Shown piece by piece: positions 1 through 9,411 of a stretch of DNA of 29,229 bases. The notes under the pieces are model-generated. The model searched no databases and was not told the origin of the DNA. It was given only the letters and a program-made list of their open reading frames with translations. A program made the position numbers and the translations under genes. Positions within the stretch are counted from its first letter, which is position 1; every line of letters starts with the position of its first letter. Source of the stretch: CAYVCG01 sp964449985 (GTDB taxonomy: Bacteria; Bacillota; Clostridia; Lachnospirales; WRAX01); assembly GCA_964449985.1 (NCBI GenBank), contig CAYVCG010000023.1, forward strand, positions 1 through 29,229. Direction: 5' to 3'.

Positions 1-1025
1 TTAAGTTCATCCCCAGAAAACGGTTGTCCTTGCCCTATACAATAGTTCATATAATTATCATATTCCTCAACATTTGTAACGCTTATATAATCGCAATAAA
101 GATCAATAGGCTTATTGGACAAAGGATTCCCCTCCAAAACGCTGTAAACATGAGCAAAGGTTAATCCAAGAGAACTATGCTGGCCGCATAAAACCATGGC
201 AGTCCTACTATTCGCTATGTCGTCACGAGAAAACTCACCGAAATCATAGTACGCCGTTTTAAGCAGTTTTATATCACGTTCTTGCATATTTTTCGGAAAG
301 GCTATTGTTCCGGTTGAAATGATCCCGTCCATCTCTAATCCTTGACTTATGAGATTCTCAACGTTCGCACTTAAAGAGAATCCTTGTATTGTTCCAACTA
401 TAGTTACATCAGGGTAACTTTCAAGCCTATTAATTATTGCACTGAATCTTTCGTTGTGAGTTTTATCATATGGAGGAATGGATATAACAGAGATTTTCCT
501 GTTACCTGATTTATAAAATTCGTCAGCCAATATTTCAGCATTCTTTTTTTCATCCATATACACCCCTCCAAGATACCATTGGTTTCCGGTAACCTGCGAC
601 ATAATGTCGTTGTCCATTTCTCTAGACATAAAAGAAGCGTAGTATACCCCATATTCATCACATACACTAACTTGTTTTTGAAGCTGCCCCGGCCAATATG
701 ATAATATTGCATCAACTCTTTGAGAGCAAAGTTCTTTAACGGCATTCAAGGTTGCATAATTTCCTACAGCAAATCGATAATCTATTTCAACATCAAACTC
801 AGAAGCAAGATAATGAGCATATTCAAGTACAGATTTGGCAAGAGTCCCTTTTTGTCCATAGTAGATAAGGCCGATTTTATAAGTCTTTTTTAATGTGGCT
901 TCATCGCAGCCTATGGCAAAAATAATCAAAACCACACCCATAATAAGAGTTGTTACTTTCTTGATAAGCGGAGTTAAAGAAACTAATCGCTTAGTGAATG
1001 GTATATTAAATTGATTAGTAAACAT
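1..1025 (-). CDS. Sugar-binding lipoprotein (type I periplasmic-binding fold), 3' end beyond window
   Basis: An open frame of 341 codons runs from an ATG at 1025 off the left edge, so the C-terminus is missing. A GAGGGGATT ribosome binding site precedes the ATG. Residues 20-40 form a lipoprotein-like signal ending FAIGC, with Cys40 the likely lipidated residue; alanine at -3 makes this a slightly weak lipobox. The mature part starts YKIGLIYYGQKGTLAKS and alternates hydrophobic strands and helices as in LacI-type sugar-binding proteins of ABC importers. The gene begins 10 bp after the histidine kinase stop, so it is probably co-transcribed with the kinase and its regulator. It could be a transport receptor for permease genes further left, or an accessory ligand sensor for the kinase. 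The fold call is good; the ligand is unknown, though the neighbouring rhamnosidase suggests a plant-derived sugar. Confidence 0.75.
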   Translation of the reverse strand, partial: MFTNQFNIPFTKRLVSLTPLIKKVTTLIMGVVLIIFAIGCDEATLKKTYKIGLIYYGQKGTLAKSVLEYAHYLASEFDVEIDYRFAVGNYATLNAVKELCSQRVDAILSYWPGQLQKQVSVCDEYGVYYASFMSREMDNDIMSQVTGNQWYLGGVYMDEKKNAEILADEFYKSGNRKISVISIPPYDKTHNERFSAIINRLESYPDVTIVGTIQGFSLSANVENLISQGLEMDGIISTGTIAFPKNMQERDIKLLKTAYYDFGEFSRDDIANSRTAMVLCGQHSSLGLTFAHVYSVLEGNPLSNKPIDLYCDYISVTNVEEYDNYMNYCIGQGQPFSGDEL

Positions 1026-1035
1026 TAAAATCCCC

Positions 1036-2778
1036 TCATTCTTCATACTCACACGGAAAAACCAACTCTATCGATGTTCCAAGGTTATGTCCGCTTTTAA
1101 TATTCATAGTAAGCTTGTCGTTATACAGATAGGACAGCCGATTTTTTATGTTGTATATCCCTATGTGGCGTCCATGCCACTCGTCTCGTTCAAAATACTT
1201 ATCAATCGTAGCTTGGTCCATACCTATTCCTGTGTCCCTTACTGTAAGTATTAGCATTTCATCGTCTCTCCTGATGCTAACGACTATGCGGCCGGTAACC
1301 CTACCATCTTCATCTCTAAGTGGCGCAAGCCCATGAAATATAGCATTTTCAACAAGCGGCTGGATAATATTTTTTGGTATTTCATTTGTTAAAAGTTCAT
1401 CGTCTACTTGGGTTACAAGTTCTATCCCAGAGCCATACCTATACTCTTGAATAACCATATACTGGCGTATAGCAAAAAGCTCGTTATCAATTGTTTCAAA
1501 GTTTTTTATTTCGGTAGTAAGATTATTTTTCAAAATTGATATCAGCGCTTTGTTCACAACTACTATATCATCTGTATTTTTTTTCATAGCCAAAAATGTG
1601 ATAGTGTTCAGTGTGTTATATATAAAATGCGGCTTTATCTGAGAAATAAGCATAGCGTATTTCATATATTCTGCTTCTCTTTCTTGAGTCATCATTTTTT
1701 CAATATTAATTTTCAGTTTTTCTGCCATATAATTAAATGCATTTGCCAATTCCTCTATTTCATCGCCGCTATTAACATCTACACTAACCTCAAGGTTTCC
1801 GCTTGCCACTGTTTTCATCTTGTTTTTTAGTTCTCTTAAAGGAATAATGCTTTTGATGATTATTGGGATTACTGTAATACAAAACAGTGCAAAAAATGTT
1901 AATATCATGATATACACAAAATAAAATACATTTTCATACGGCGCAATAAGGTTTTCTCTTGATGCATAAGATACGATCTTTAATCCTCCCAAACTCATCT
2001 TTGAAATGATATAAAGCCCACTATCTGTCTCAAATTTAGTCTGATAAATAAAATCCGATTCTTGCAGCTTTTCAAAAACTCTTGGTTCTACATCTGTATT
2101 TTCTTCTTCAAGTGGATATATCAATTTGTTGTCTCTATTAAAAAGCATTGTTGTATATCCGTTTATAGAATAGCTATGTAATGCTTTTTGTATCGAACTA
2201 AAATTATAAGTGAAAACAATATCTCCTCTTAGATTACCGGCATGATAAGGAGTTGCAAAACAAATTGATTTGCCGAATCTATAATCCTCCTCTTCTAAGA
2301 TGTTTGAATACTGCCGAGGATAACCACTCGTTTTATATTCCAAAAACCATTTTTCATTCGCCTGCACTGGGTCACGTCTTCCAACTGATGTAAATACAGT
2401 ACCATCTTCCATAACAAGCATCACAGATAATACTTTTTCCGCTCCAACAAAAAATAAATCTGTCAGAGCGTTATTAATCTTGTATTTTATCTCTTCATTT
2501 CCGTTTAAAAAATATTCTTTTAACATTTGTTCTATTACCTTGTTGTCACAAATAATGTGGGCATATAAATCCAACTCATATGTTTCTTGATCAATCTGCT
2601 CAGAAGCTCTCTCGCCTATTTTTAGAGCATCATTTACCGTTCTGTCTTTGAGGGATATATAGAATACATTTGGAAGAAAGACGTAAATAAGTATTAATAT
2701 AGCAAGACCGATGATTATCATAGCCATTAAAATTTTCTTAGTAAGGCTGTTAATCTTAAAAATCTTAATAAATGCCAT
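1036..2778 (-). CDS. YesM-family sensor histidine kinase
   Basis: Membrane kinase of about 580 residues. The preferred start is the ATG at 2778 (MAFIKIFK), because GGAAG lies 8 nt upstream; in-frame ATG 2784 and GTG 2796 are alternatives. A first membrane helix spans about residues 15-38. A large extracellular sensor of Cache type follows to about 280, then a second helix near 285-310. Next come a HAMP linker (IIPLRELKNKM through DEIEELANAFNYMAEKL) and a His_kinase domain with phosphoacceptor His384 in QIKPHFIYNTLN. The C-terminal ATPase has an N box (QPLVENAIFHGL), a G1 box (DTGIGMD) and a G2-like stretch (HIGIYNIKNRL). All catalytic motifs look intact. The gene lies downstream of its cognate AraC-type regulator and directly upstream of a sugar-binding lipoprotein. 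Kinases of this family usually sense sugars or oligosaccharides; the specific signal here is inferred only from the divergent rhamnosidase. Confidence 0.93.
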   Translation of the reverse strand: MAFIKIFKINSLTKKILMAMIIIGLAILILIYVFLPNVFYISLKDRTVNDALKIGERASEQIDQETYELDLYAHIICDNKVIEQMLKEYFLNGNEEIKYKINNALTDLFFVGAEKVLSVMLVMEDGTVFTSVGRRDPVQANEKWFLEYKTSGYPRQYSNILEEEDYRFGKSICFATPYHAGNLRGDIVFTYNFSSIQKALHSYSINGYTTMLFNRDNKLIYPLEEENTDVEPRVFEKLQESDFIYQTKFETDSGLYIISKMSLGGLKIVSYASRENLIAPYENVFYFVYIMILTFFALFCITVIPIIIKSIIPLRELKNKMKTVASGNLEVSVDVNSGDEIEELANAFNYMAEKLKINIEKMMTQEREAEYMKYAMLISQIKPHFIYNTLNTITFLAMKKNTDDIVVVNKALISILKNNLTTEIKNFETIDNELFAIRQYMVIQEYRYGSGIELVTQVDDELLTNEIPKNIIQPLVENAIFHGLAPLRDEDGRVTGRIVVSIRRDDEMLILTVRDTGIGMDQATIDKYFERDEWHGRHIGIYNIKNRLSYLYNDKLTMNIKSGHNLGTSIELVFPCEYEE

Positions 2779-2829
2779 TTGCATCACTTCCCACACATGA
2801 TTTATACTACCACATTTAATGAGCTCAGA

Positions 2830-4323
2830 TTAATGCTCGAATTTCTTTTTAAACTCCATTGGAGATATTCCTGTTTCTTTTTTAAATACACGGCAGAAAT
2901 ACTGGCTTGATGTATAACCTGAGGATATAGCGATATCCAATATTTTGTGTTTTCCTGATGTGAGCATAGTTTTAGCGTTTTCTATCCTGCAATTTGTAAT
3001 AAATGAAAGAATGTTTTGACCGGTTTCTTTTCTAAAGATATTTCGTAAATGGCTCTCGCTGATGCAAAAGCTTTCCGCTATTTTTGCAATATTTAATTCA
3101 CTGTCATTAAAATTTTTGTATATATGTAATATGACATTATTTATATTTTCGCAATACTTCAAGCCAAGCTTAGTTGGCATTTCAGCTAACAGTATAGCGC
3201 TGTTTTTAAGCCATTGTATAATATCTTGCGAGAAAAACAACTTATCTATATCGCAACTTTGAAGTTGATTAATGCCTAACTTATCATATTCCCATTTCAG
3301 ATATAAAAAGGCTGATTTAACAAGCGTTTCAAATGTTTTATAATCATACTTTTCAGATGCAATGTCAAAAAGATCCCATCTCCCGGCGATTATATCACGC
3401 CCGGATACTTTGATGCATGGCTCGACAAAGGAGCAGTCCATATATAGTTGCTCCATATCCAGAAGCTTTTTCTTATAGAAATACTTTTGCAAAAAAAGAT
3501 GTTCAGCATCTACATATGCCTTTCGGCATACCTCGATGTCTTTTTCATCTTTAAAGTAAAATATTGAATAACTGCCAAGCTTTTCGAGTTCTTTCAAAAT
3601 TTGCAGCATACCGGACATAAGCATATTAAACTTATAATGCTGAGAAGTTGAATCTTTTAAGCAAACAAGCAGTAAGATACGATACTCATTTAGTTTAACG
3701 ACAACCGACATCTTGCTTTGCTCAAACTCACACTTTCTGCAGATCTGAATTGCTTTTTCTAACGGTTCTACCGCTATGTATTGGTTATTAGAAACAATCT
3801 GACCAAAAGGAAGGTTCTTTTCGATTATTATCATATTATATTTATAATGTTTAAAATCAAGCAGTCTAGCTCTCGGGAACTTAATGTTTTCGACAAAAAG
3901 CCGCCGAACCGCGCTTTCGAATCGCTTTTTTAAATTGTCATTTTTATTATCAATAATTTTTTTAATAGATGATAACTTTTGCCGCATGACATCCGCATCT
4001 AATTCGTGCTTCAATATGTATTCATAAACATTTAATTTCATGGCAGACCGTGCATATTCAAAATCATCGTATCCGGATAAAAATACAATTTCCACATCAG
4101 AATCAACCATTCTGATTTTTTTAGCCAACTCAATACCAGACATACGGGGCATATTTAAATCCGCAATAACAAGCTGGGGCAAAAGCATTTGATATAGCGC
4201 AAATGCATTCTCTCCATCATAAGTAAATCCGGATATTTCATACCCACATTCGTTCCAATCAACAAGATTTTTCATATATTCAATTACCATGATATCATCA
4301 TCAACTAGGAGTGTTTTTATCAA
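2830..4323 (-). CDS. YesN-family response regulator with AraC DNA-binding domain
   Basis: 497-residue regulator. The start is a TTG at 4323, chosen because GGGGGAA sits about 7 nt upstream and the receiver begins at once (MIKTLLVDDD). The receiver spans about residues 1-120, with the acidic pocket D8-D10, phosphoacceptor Asp55 in ADLNMPRMSG, and the conserved lysine in YILKHELD. A long middle region (about 130-390) has no recognised motif, as is usual in YesN proteins. The C-terminal 100 residues form a double helix-turn-helix: NIAKIAESFCISESHLRNIF, then ILDIAISSGYTSSQYFCRVF. It is the first gene of the minus-strand operon and precedes its kinase by about 50 bp. Likely targets are the 12-bp direct repeats at 4462-4493 in the divergent rhamnosidase promoter. 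A related CGAAAAG half-site at 4365-4371, upstream of its own start, suggests autoregulation. Confidence 0.93.
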   Translation of the reverse strand: MIKTLLVDDDIMVIEYMKNLVDWNECGYEISGFTYDGENAFALYQMLLPQLVIADLNMPRMSGIELAKKIRMVDSDVEIVFLSGYDDFEYARSAMKLNVYEYILKHELDADVMRQKLSSIKKIIDNKNDNLKKRFESAVRRLFVENIKFPRARLLDFKHYKYNMIIIEKNLPFGQIVSNNQYIAVEPLEKAIQICRKCEFEQSKMSVVVKLNEYRILLLVCLKDSTSQHYKFNMLMSGMLQILKELEKLGSYSIFYFKDEKDIEVCRKAYVDAEHLFLQKYFYKKKLLDMEQLYMDCSFVEPCIKVSGRDIIAGRWDLFDIASEKYDYKTFETLVKSAFLYLKWEYDKLGINQLQSCDIDKLFFSQDIIQWLKNSAILLAEMPTKLGLKYCENINNVILHIYKNFNDSELNIAKIAESFCISESHLRNIFRKETGQNILSFITNCRIENAKTMLTSGKHKILDIAISSGYTSSQYFCRVFKKETGISPMEFKKKFEH

Positions 4324-4461
4324 TGCAATTCCCCCACTGTCAGATTTTTATACATTATCTCATGCTTTTCGCCAAAAATAAATAGTTAATAAATAAATCA
4401 GTTGTTTTTGATATATATGTTGCATTTATAACAATGTATTTTATTATTTAATCTATAATTC

Positions 4462-4493
4462 TAATCGAAAAGTACAATGAATAATCGAAAAGT
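4462..4493 (+). promoter_or_regulatory. Direct-repeat operator, probable AraC/YesN binding site
   Basis: Two identical 12-mers, TAATCGAAAAGT, start at 4462 and 4482, exactly 20 bp apart, and both are followed by a purine and C. Direct repeats about two helical turns apart, ending next to the -35, are the classic activator site for AraC-family proteins. The core CGAAAAG recurs once on the minus strand at 4365-4371, near the regulator's own start. Binding by the adjacent regulator is inferred. Confidence 0.65.
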
Positions 4494-4497
4494 GCTA

Positions 4498-4526
4498 TAT
4501 ATTTATATATAAAATATATCTATAAT
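4498..4526 (+). promoter_or_regulatory. Putative activator-dependent promoter of the rhamnosidase
   Basis: A perfect TATAAT lies at 4521-4526. The hexamer 17 bp upstream (TATATT, 4498-4503) is a poor -35, as expected when an activator bound immediately upstream recruits polymerase. Transcription would start near 4533, leaving a leader of about 270 nt before the ATG at 4802. Confidence 0.5.
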
Positions 4527-4540
4527 AATTGTATGCAAAA

Positions 4541-4637
4541 TTCAAAATTCAGACCTTGGGTAGCCAGTCCAAGTTGCCTTATAAGAGTCATCCCCCATGA
4601 TACTTTAAGAGATAGTCTGATTTTTGAATTGCTGGCT
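4541..4637 (+). ncRNA. Candidate structured leader RNA (three-way junction with possible pseudoknot)
   Basis: Stem P1 pairs 4541-4554 with 4615-4628: 13 base pairs and one T-T mismatch. Inside it, P2 is CTTGG 4555-4559 with CCAAG 4569-4573. P3 pairs 4578-4591 with 4597-4609: 12 pairs with one bulge and one mismatch, closing a CCCCC loop. The P2 loop contains AGCCAGT (4562-4568), which can pair with GCTGGCT at 4631-4637 just after P1, giving a pseudoknot of six Watson-Crick pairs and one wobble. No T run follows, so it does not look like a terminator. I could not match it to a riboswitch class I know. The pairings are visible; function as a cis-regulatory RNA is inferred. Confidence 0.5.
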
Positions 4638-4801
4638 TTAAGGAACAGTGCTTTTATTCTTATTAACTACCCACCCCTTATTAAATCTTTAAAAAACTAA
4701 AAATATGCTGATCGTTACATAGTTCCCCCGAAGATGTAATGGTTTTGCATGGACATGAAAGTATTAATTTAAGGCTTTAAGAATATTGAGGAGGAAATAC
4801 G

Positions 4802-7800
4802 ATGAAAAAGAAAATGAAAAGATTTTTACCTTTTCTGTTAGCAACATGTCTGTCAATTCCAACCTTCACAGCATCGTTATATTTATCTGCGATACCATTA
4901 TCCGCTTCAAGCATCGGCACAACAAGCATTTCAAACCTAAAAACAAATGCATTAGAAAATCCCATGGTTGTTGAAGATACAAATCCGGAGTTTTCTTGGC
5001 AAATGAACTCCGATATCATTGGTGCATCTCAAAAGGCATACAAACTGGAAGTTGCAAAAGATAAAGAGTTTACAGATTTAGTTTGGGATAGCGGCACAGA
5101 ACTAACAAACAAATCGATAGGCATTATTTATGATGGAAGCGCATTAACACCGGAAACTGACTATTTTTGGAGGGTGACTGTTACTGATAATGATGATCAG
5201 ATTCATGTTTCCGATGTTGCCAGTTTCTCCACAGGATTGATGAACACAGCAATGAGCGCATGGGGCGGAGCCAAGTTTATTGGCAGCAATGAATTGATTC
5301 TGGATTCTGCATCTGCTTATTTATTTAGGGTTCAATCGAAATTCCAAATTAATAGCGGAGACAACGTATCATTCATAGTCGGCGCAAATGATTACAGACT
5401 TAAAGACAGTTTCCAAAATGTTTATGGCGCTTCCGGCGAAAACTTTATTCGTCTAGAAATCGACACCACTGGTGTAACTGATGATGCAAGCAACACAGGC
5501 GGAAAATTCAGTGTTTACCGCAAGGGGTATCATGCTACAGATGATATTAACGGTGATGCAAACGTTTATCCATATAAAACAGTAAACCTTATAGACAGCA
5601 CTAATGCAGCAGTTAGAAATATTTTTACAAAAGCAAACAAGAATAGCGAACACACTATTGATATTTATGCAAATGTAAGCGCCCTAACAATCCAAATTGA
5701 CGGCATTACAATAGCCGGATTTACAAACGTTGGCAGGCCACAAAACAGACCGGGCGCAGACAATAATTTTAACGTTTCACCTTATTCAACCATTAGTGCA
5801 GATGGAGTTCATACGTTCTACACTACCGGCGATTATCCTACTTATCCACATCTAGCTTCAATTGGATTCCAAGTGAAAAATATTGATGATAACGTAACAA
5901 TAACTGATTATAAACTAGTTGATATAGGCAATAGCACAAAGCGCACCCTGTTTGACTCTACTACAGGCTCAACCTATTCTATTTTTGATATGAATGAAAG
6001 CGGAATATCTGCAGTTAATAATAAAATAACTATTAATCCTATTAATGCAGCTCAATTAGGGCCAAAATATGCCGATCCAAGTTATGGCTCTCAATCATAT
6101 GTACGCACATCTTTTGCGACGGAAGCAGGCAAAGAAGTGGAAAAAGCACGTATGCTTGTAACTGCTATGGGTTCTTACGAGATGTTTATAAATGGCGAAC
6201 GCATGGGCGTAGACTGGATGAACCCGGGCATGAGCCAATTTAGAGAAACCCTTACATACCATGGATATGATGTAACCAATATGATAAAGGATGGCAATAA
6301 CGCTATTGGAGCAATTATAAGTCAAGGATTCTATACAGGTTACATGACATATACAGGTGCGAACTTCAGCACATTTGGTGATAACGAAGGGCTTCTTGCA
6401 AAGCTTGCTATAACATATACAGACGGAACAACACAAACTATTATAACCAATCCAGATACATGGAAAGTTTACAAAGATGGGCCTGTTCGCAATGGAAGCC
6501 ATTTGCAGGGCGAACGCTATGACGCAAATAAAGAAGCGGCTATAGAAGGCTGGAAAACAAATGACTATAACGACGAAGCATGGAAAAGTGCAGAAATTAT
6601 TGTCCCTAAACCAGGTATTAATTTTGAGCTCATTGGTCGCCGTGACAACCCAGTTAGGGAACGCGAACGTTTGACAGCAAAAACAGTTTTAAATACACAC
6701 AGCGCAGATGAGAAAACATGGACATATGACATGGGCGTTAATATGGTGGGAGTACCATCTATAACTATTCCGGCAGGGTCTTTGCAAGCAAACGCTGTTG
6801 TAATAATTCGTTTTGGCGAAGTAATCTACCCAGGCAACAGCGATTCGCCTAATACAATGCATCCCGACGGCTATACATATGAATCCTTATATGGCAACGA
6901 GGGTACTTATCGCAAAGGTGCCGCAGGCAAAATATTGCATGAATCATACCGCGGTGCAATGTCTACAGATTTTTATATTGCAAAACCGGCGGATGCAACA
7001 GCAGACGTGGTTATTGAGCCGCACTTTACATTCCATGGCTACCGTTATATTCAAATAACCATTCCAAGCAGAACCACAGCATTGCCATTAGAAAATGTTA
7101 AAGGTATTGTATTATCTTCCAGCGAATTATTGACAGGAACGTATAAGGCTACAACAAGCGATGATAACAAAACAGGTACTCTCGCAAATGCTTTTCTTCG
7201 CAACGTTCAACGCAGTCAATTAGGCAATTTCTTCTCCTTGCCAACAGACTGCCCACAAAGAAATGAGCGCATGGGCTGGACGGGTGATTTGCAGGCTTAT
7301 TCACGAACTGCTACTTATAATGGTGATTCTCAGGGCTTCCTACGTCAATGGATGGTTGCTGTAAATGACGACCAAAGTATAGGTAATGCAAATACCCCTG
7401 CCGGAGGAATCGGTGGAACAGTGCCCCGTTATTCATTATCCGAAGACACTGCAAATGACACCTCTCCTACATGGGGCGGCGCAGTTTGTATGGTACCTTG
7501 GCAACTTTATCAACAGTATGGCGACATTCAGGTTGTCAAAGAAAACTTCAATGCAATGAAACTTTATTTATCCAGCAAGCTTGATGCACGATATTCTTCT
7601 GCCTTCTATCCAGGTCTTTCAACACAAACAGGTGGCTTGGCGGATCATATCGCCCTTGACGGCGCTGCTGGTGCATCGGCAAGAATGTTAAATAATGCAA
7701 TATTAATATATTTCATGGAAGTAACCGCAATAATGTCTGATGCCATTGGGGAAACTGAATATGCCCAAACATTGCGCGCGCGCCGTATTGCAGCAATAGA

Positions 7801-9367
7801 AGATTTTAACAAAGCATATATCGATCCTGCCACTGGCATGACTCGTAACATGAACATTACCAACGGCAATTTGGAAAATGTAAGCGGAAGCGCAGACCAG
7901 ACCGGAGGCAATAAAAACCCAAATAGAGGCACTTCTGTTATAGATTCCCAATCTTCCTATGCTGCACCGTTGCATTATGGTGTAATCAGCGACACTATGA
8001 CTATAACAAGCGGGCCAAATGCAGGAATCACATATAAAGAGTTTGCAACAAAGCGGCTTGCGCAACTTATTGCAGACCCAAGCAAAAGCGGTAATGGTAC
8101 GGGTACTCTTCCAAATGGCAGATATGCGAGCCGGGAACTTCCTTATACCGTAACCAGCGGCTTTGCCGGAACGCCTACTTTGTTGCCTGCTTTAACCAAA
8201 AATGGCGAGAATGAAACAGCTTATGCATTATTCTCCAGCACAAACTATGCATCTTGGTTTTATCCTATCACTCTCGGAGCTACTAGCATTTGGGAGCTTT
8301 GGAATGCAAACGAGCTTGCCTTCGGCAAAGGCGGACACAGCGCCATGAACTCGCAAAACCATTACGCTCTTGGTGGCTCTGCACAATGGTTATATGAATA
8401 TCAGCTAGGAATTACATCTAGCGGAGCAATGGGCTATCAAAACTTTGTTTTGCAACCATTGCCAGGCGGAAACTTTACCGCTATTGAGGGCAGCTATACG
8501 TCTAACTATGGCGTTATTAAAAGCCAGTGGACAGCAGACGGAAATGGAAGCGCATCCAACGGAACAGTAAATAAAATGCTTTCCTACAGCGCTACAGTTC
8601 CTGCAAACACAACTGCAACTCTTTATTTGCCTATGTCTGCAGATATGGACGGATTTAAGGCGGTTAGCGGTGTTACATATATTGGCACGGAAGTGCGTAA
8701 CGGAGTAGAGACTTTAAAATTCAATCTCCTTTCCGGTGGTTATGACTTTACAGTTGTCGACGGAAAACTTATTGTTAAGATATCTGACGATTACCAAACT
8801 AAATTGGCGCTTGAATCTGTTAATAATATTACTCCTTCCAGCATCATAGAAGGTTTAGCCGGAAATATCCAACTCGAGATAACCGGCAAAGAAATTGCAG
8901 GCGCAACTGTTGAATTAACTCTTGAAAAAGACGGCCAGATTGTTGCAACAGGCGAAGCTATTGCAACGGCAGACAACTTTAATGCAGTCTTCAAACTTGA
9001 CTCAGCTCCTGCGGCAGGAGATTATAAAATTGTTGCGTCTATTAATGGAAACGATAAGGTTTCAACAGATTTGTCGGTCATGGCCTATGATAACGTATGG
9101 GCTATGGGATATGATAAAACAGCAGAAGGCGATCTTATCATATCTTTCAATGCACCAATTGCGAGCAAATATAAAAGCTTTGATGGTTTTGTTATAGTTG
9201 ACGGAATTGCGCAATACAATACCGAAACTCAAGGAAACACAATCATTGTTAAAGGTCTAAAAGTAATTGATATAATCGATGGTGCAGAAATTAAAGTCAG
9301 TGGTGTCAAATTCCCGACTTTGTTCCCAAGTTATAGCTTTACGATTGTATCTAGTTACACAAAATAA
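4802..9367 (+). CDS. Secreted alpha-L-rhamnosidase, GH78, with extra domains
   Basis: 1521 residues after an AGGAGGAAA ribosome binding site. It hydrolyses terminal alpha-L-rhamnose from polysaccharides or glycosides outside the cell. A signal peptide covers about residues 1-37 (Lys-rich start, hydrophobic core, cleavage near SASS). An Ig-like domain typical of GH78 follows (about 43-150). An additional beta-rich, laminin-G-like domain seems inserted at about 170-375. The GH78 N-terminal beta domains then run from about 430 to 770 (GSYEMFINGERMG, YDMGVNMVG). The six-hairpin catalytic domain contains DCPQRNERMGWTGD (D816, probable general acid E822, D829), and the probable base is E1165 in SIWELWN. 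The C-terminal beta domain starts near 1205, and about 200 further residues (1325-1521) look Ig-like. There is no sortase motif or SLH domain, so it is probably released or bound through its extra domains. Transcription probably depends on the divergent two-component system. Confidence 0.93.
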   Translation: MKKKMKRFLPFLLATCLSIPTFTASLYLSAIPLSASSIGTTSISNLKTNALENPMVVEDTNPEFSWQMNSDIIGASQKAYKLEVAKDKEFTDLVWDSGTELTNKSIGIIYDGSALTPETDYFWRVTVTDNDDQIHVSDVASFSTGLMNTAMSAWGGAKFIGSNELILDSASAYLFRVQSKFQINSGDNVSFIVGANDYRLKDSFQNVYGASGENFIRLEIDTTGVTDDASNTGGKFSVYRKGYHATDDINGDANVYPYKTVNLIDSTNAAVRNIFTKANKNSEHTIDIYANVSALTIQIDGITIAGFTNVGRPQNRPGADNNFNVSPYSTISADGVHTFYTTGDYPTYPHLASIGFQVKNIDDNVTITDYKLVDIGNSTKRTLFDSTTGSTYSIFDMNESGISAVNNKITINPINAAQLGPKYADPSYGSQSYVRTSFATEAGKEVEKARMLVTAMGSYEMFINGERMGVDWMNPGMSQFRETLTYHGYDVTNMIKDGNNAIGAIISQGFYTGYMTYTGANFSTFGDNEGLLAKLAITYTDGTTQTIITNPDTWKVYKDGPVRNGSHLQGERYDANKEAAIEGWKTNDYNDEAWKSAEIIVPKPGINFELIGRRDNPVRERERLTAKTVLNTHSADEKTWTYDMGVNMVGVPSITIPAGSLQANAVVIIRFGEVIYPGNSDSPNTMHPDGYTYESLYGNEGTYRKGAAGKILHESYRGAMSTDFYIAKPADATADVVIEPHFTFHGYRYIQITIPSRTTALPLENVKGIVLSSSELLTGTYKATTSDDNKTGTLANAFLRNVQRSQLGNFFSLPTDCPQRNERMGWTGDLQAYSRTATYNGDSQGFLRQWMVAVNDDQSIGNANTPAGGIGGTVPRYSLSEDTANDTSPTWGGAVCMVPWQLYQQYGDIQVVKENFNAMKLYLSSKLDARYSSAFYPGLSTQTGGLADHIALDGAAGASARMLNNAILIYFMEVTAIMSDAIGETEYAQTLRARRIAAIEDFNKAYIDPATGMTRNMNITNGNLENVSGSADQTGGNKNPNRGTSVIDSQSSYAAPLHYGVISDTMTITSGPNAGITYKEFATKRLAQLIADPSKSGNGTGTLPNGRYASRELPYTVTSGFAGTPTLLPALTKNGENETAYALFSSTNYASWFYPITLGATSIWELWNANELAFGKGGHSAMNSQNHYALGGSAQWLYEYQLGITSSGAMGYQNFVLQPLPGGNFTAIEGSYTSNYGVIKSQWTADGNGSASNGTVNKMLSYSATVPANTTATLYLPMSADMDGFKAVSGVTYIGTEVRNGVETLKFNLLSGGYDFTVVDGKLIVKISDDYQTKLALESVNNITPSSIIEGLAGNIQLEITGKEIAGATVELTLEKDGQIVATGEAIATADNFNAVFKLDSAPAAGDYKIVASINGNDKVSTDLSVMAYDNVWAMGYDKTAEGDLIISFNAPIASKYKSFDGFVIVDGIAQYNTETQGNTIIVKGLKVIDIIDGAEIKVSGVKFPTLFPSYSFTIVSSYTK

Positions 9368-9411
9368 TATAAAAGATCGTGTTAGTTAGAAATTAAAGAG
9401 AAGCATTAAAA

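Noticed and set aside
4711..4740. TTACAT/ATGTAA hairpin in the rhamnosidase leader as a terminator
   Set aside because: Only six AT-rich pairs with a 13-nt loop and no T run; it may be incidental.
7645..8065. Antisense ORFs inside the rhamnosidase gene
   Set aside because: They are shadows of a strongly conserved GH78 catalytic domain and have no start signals of their own.
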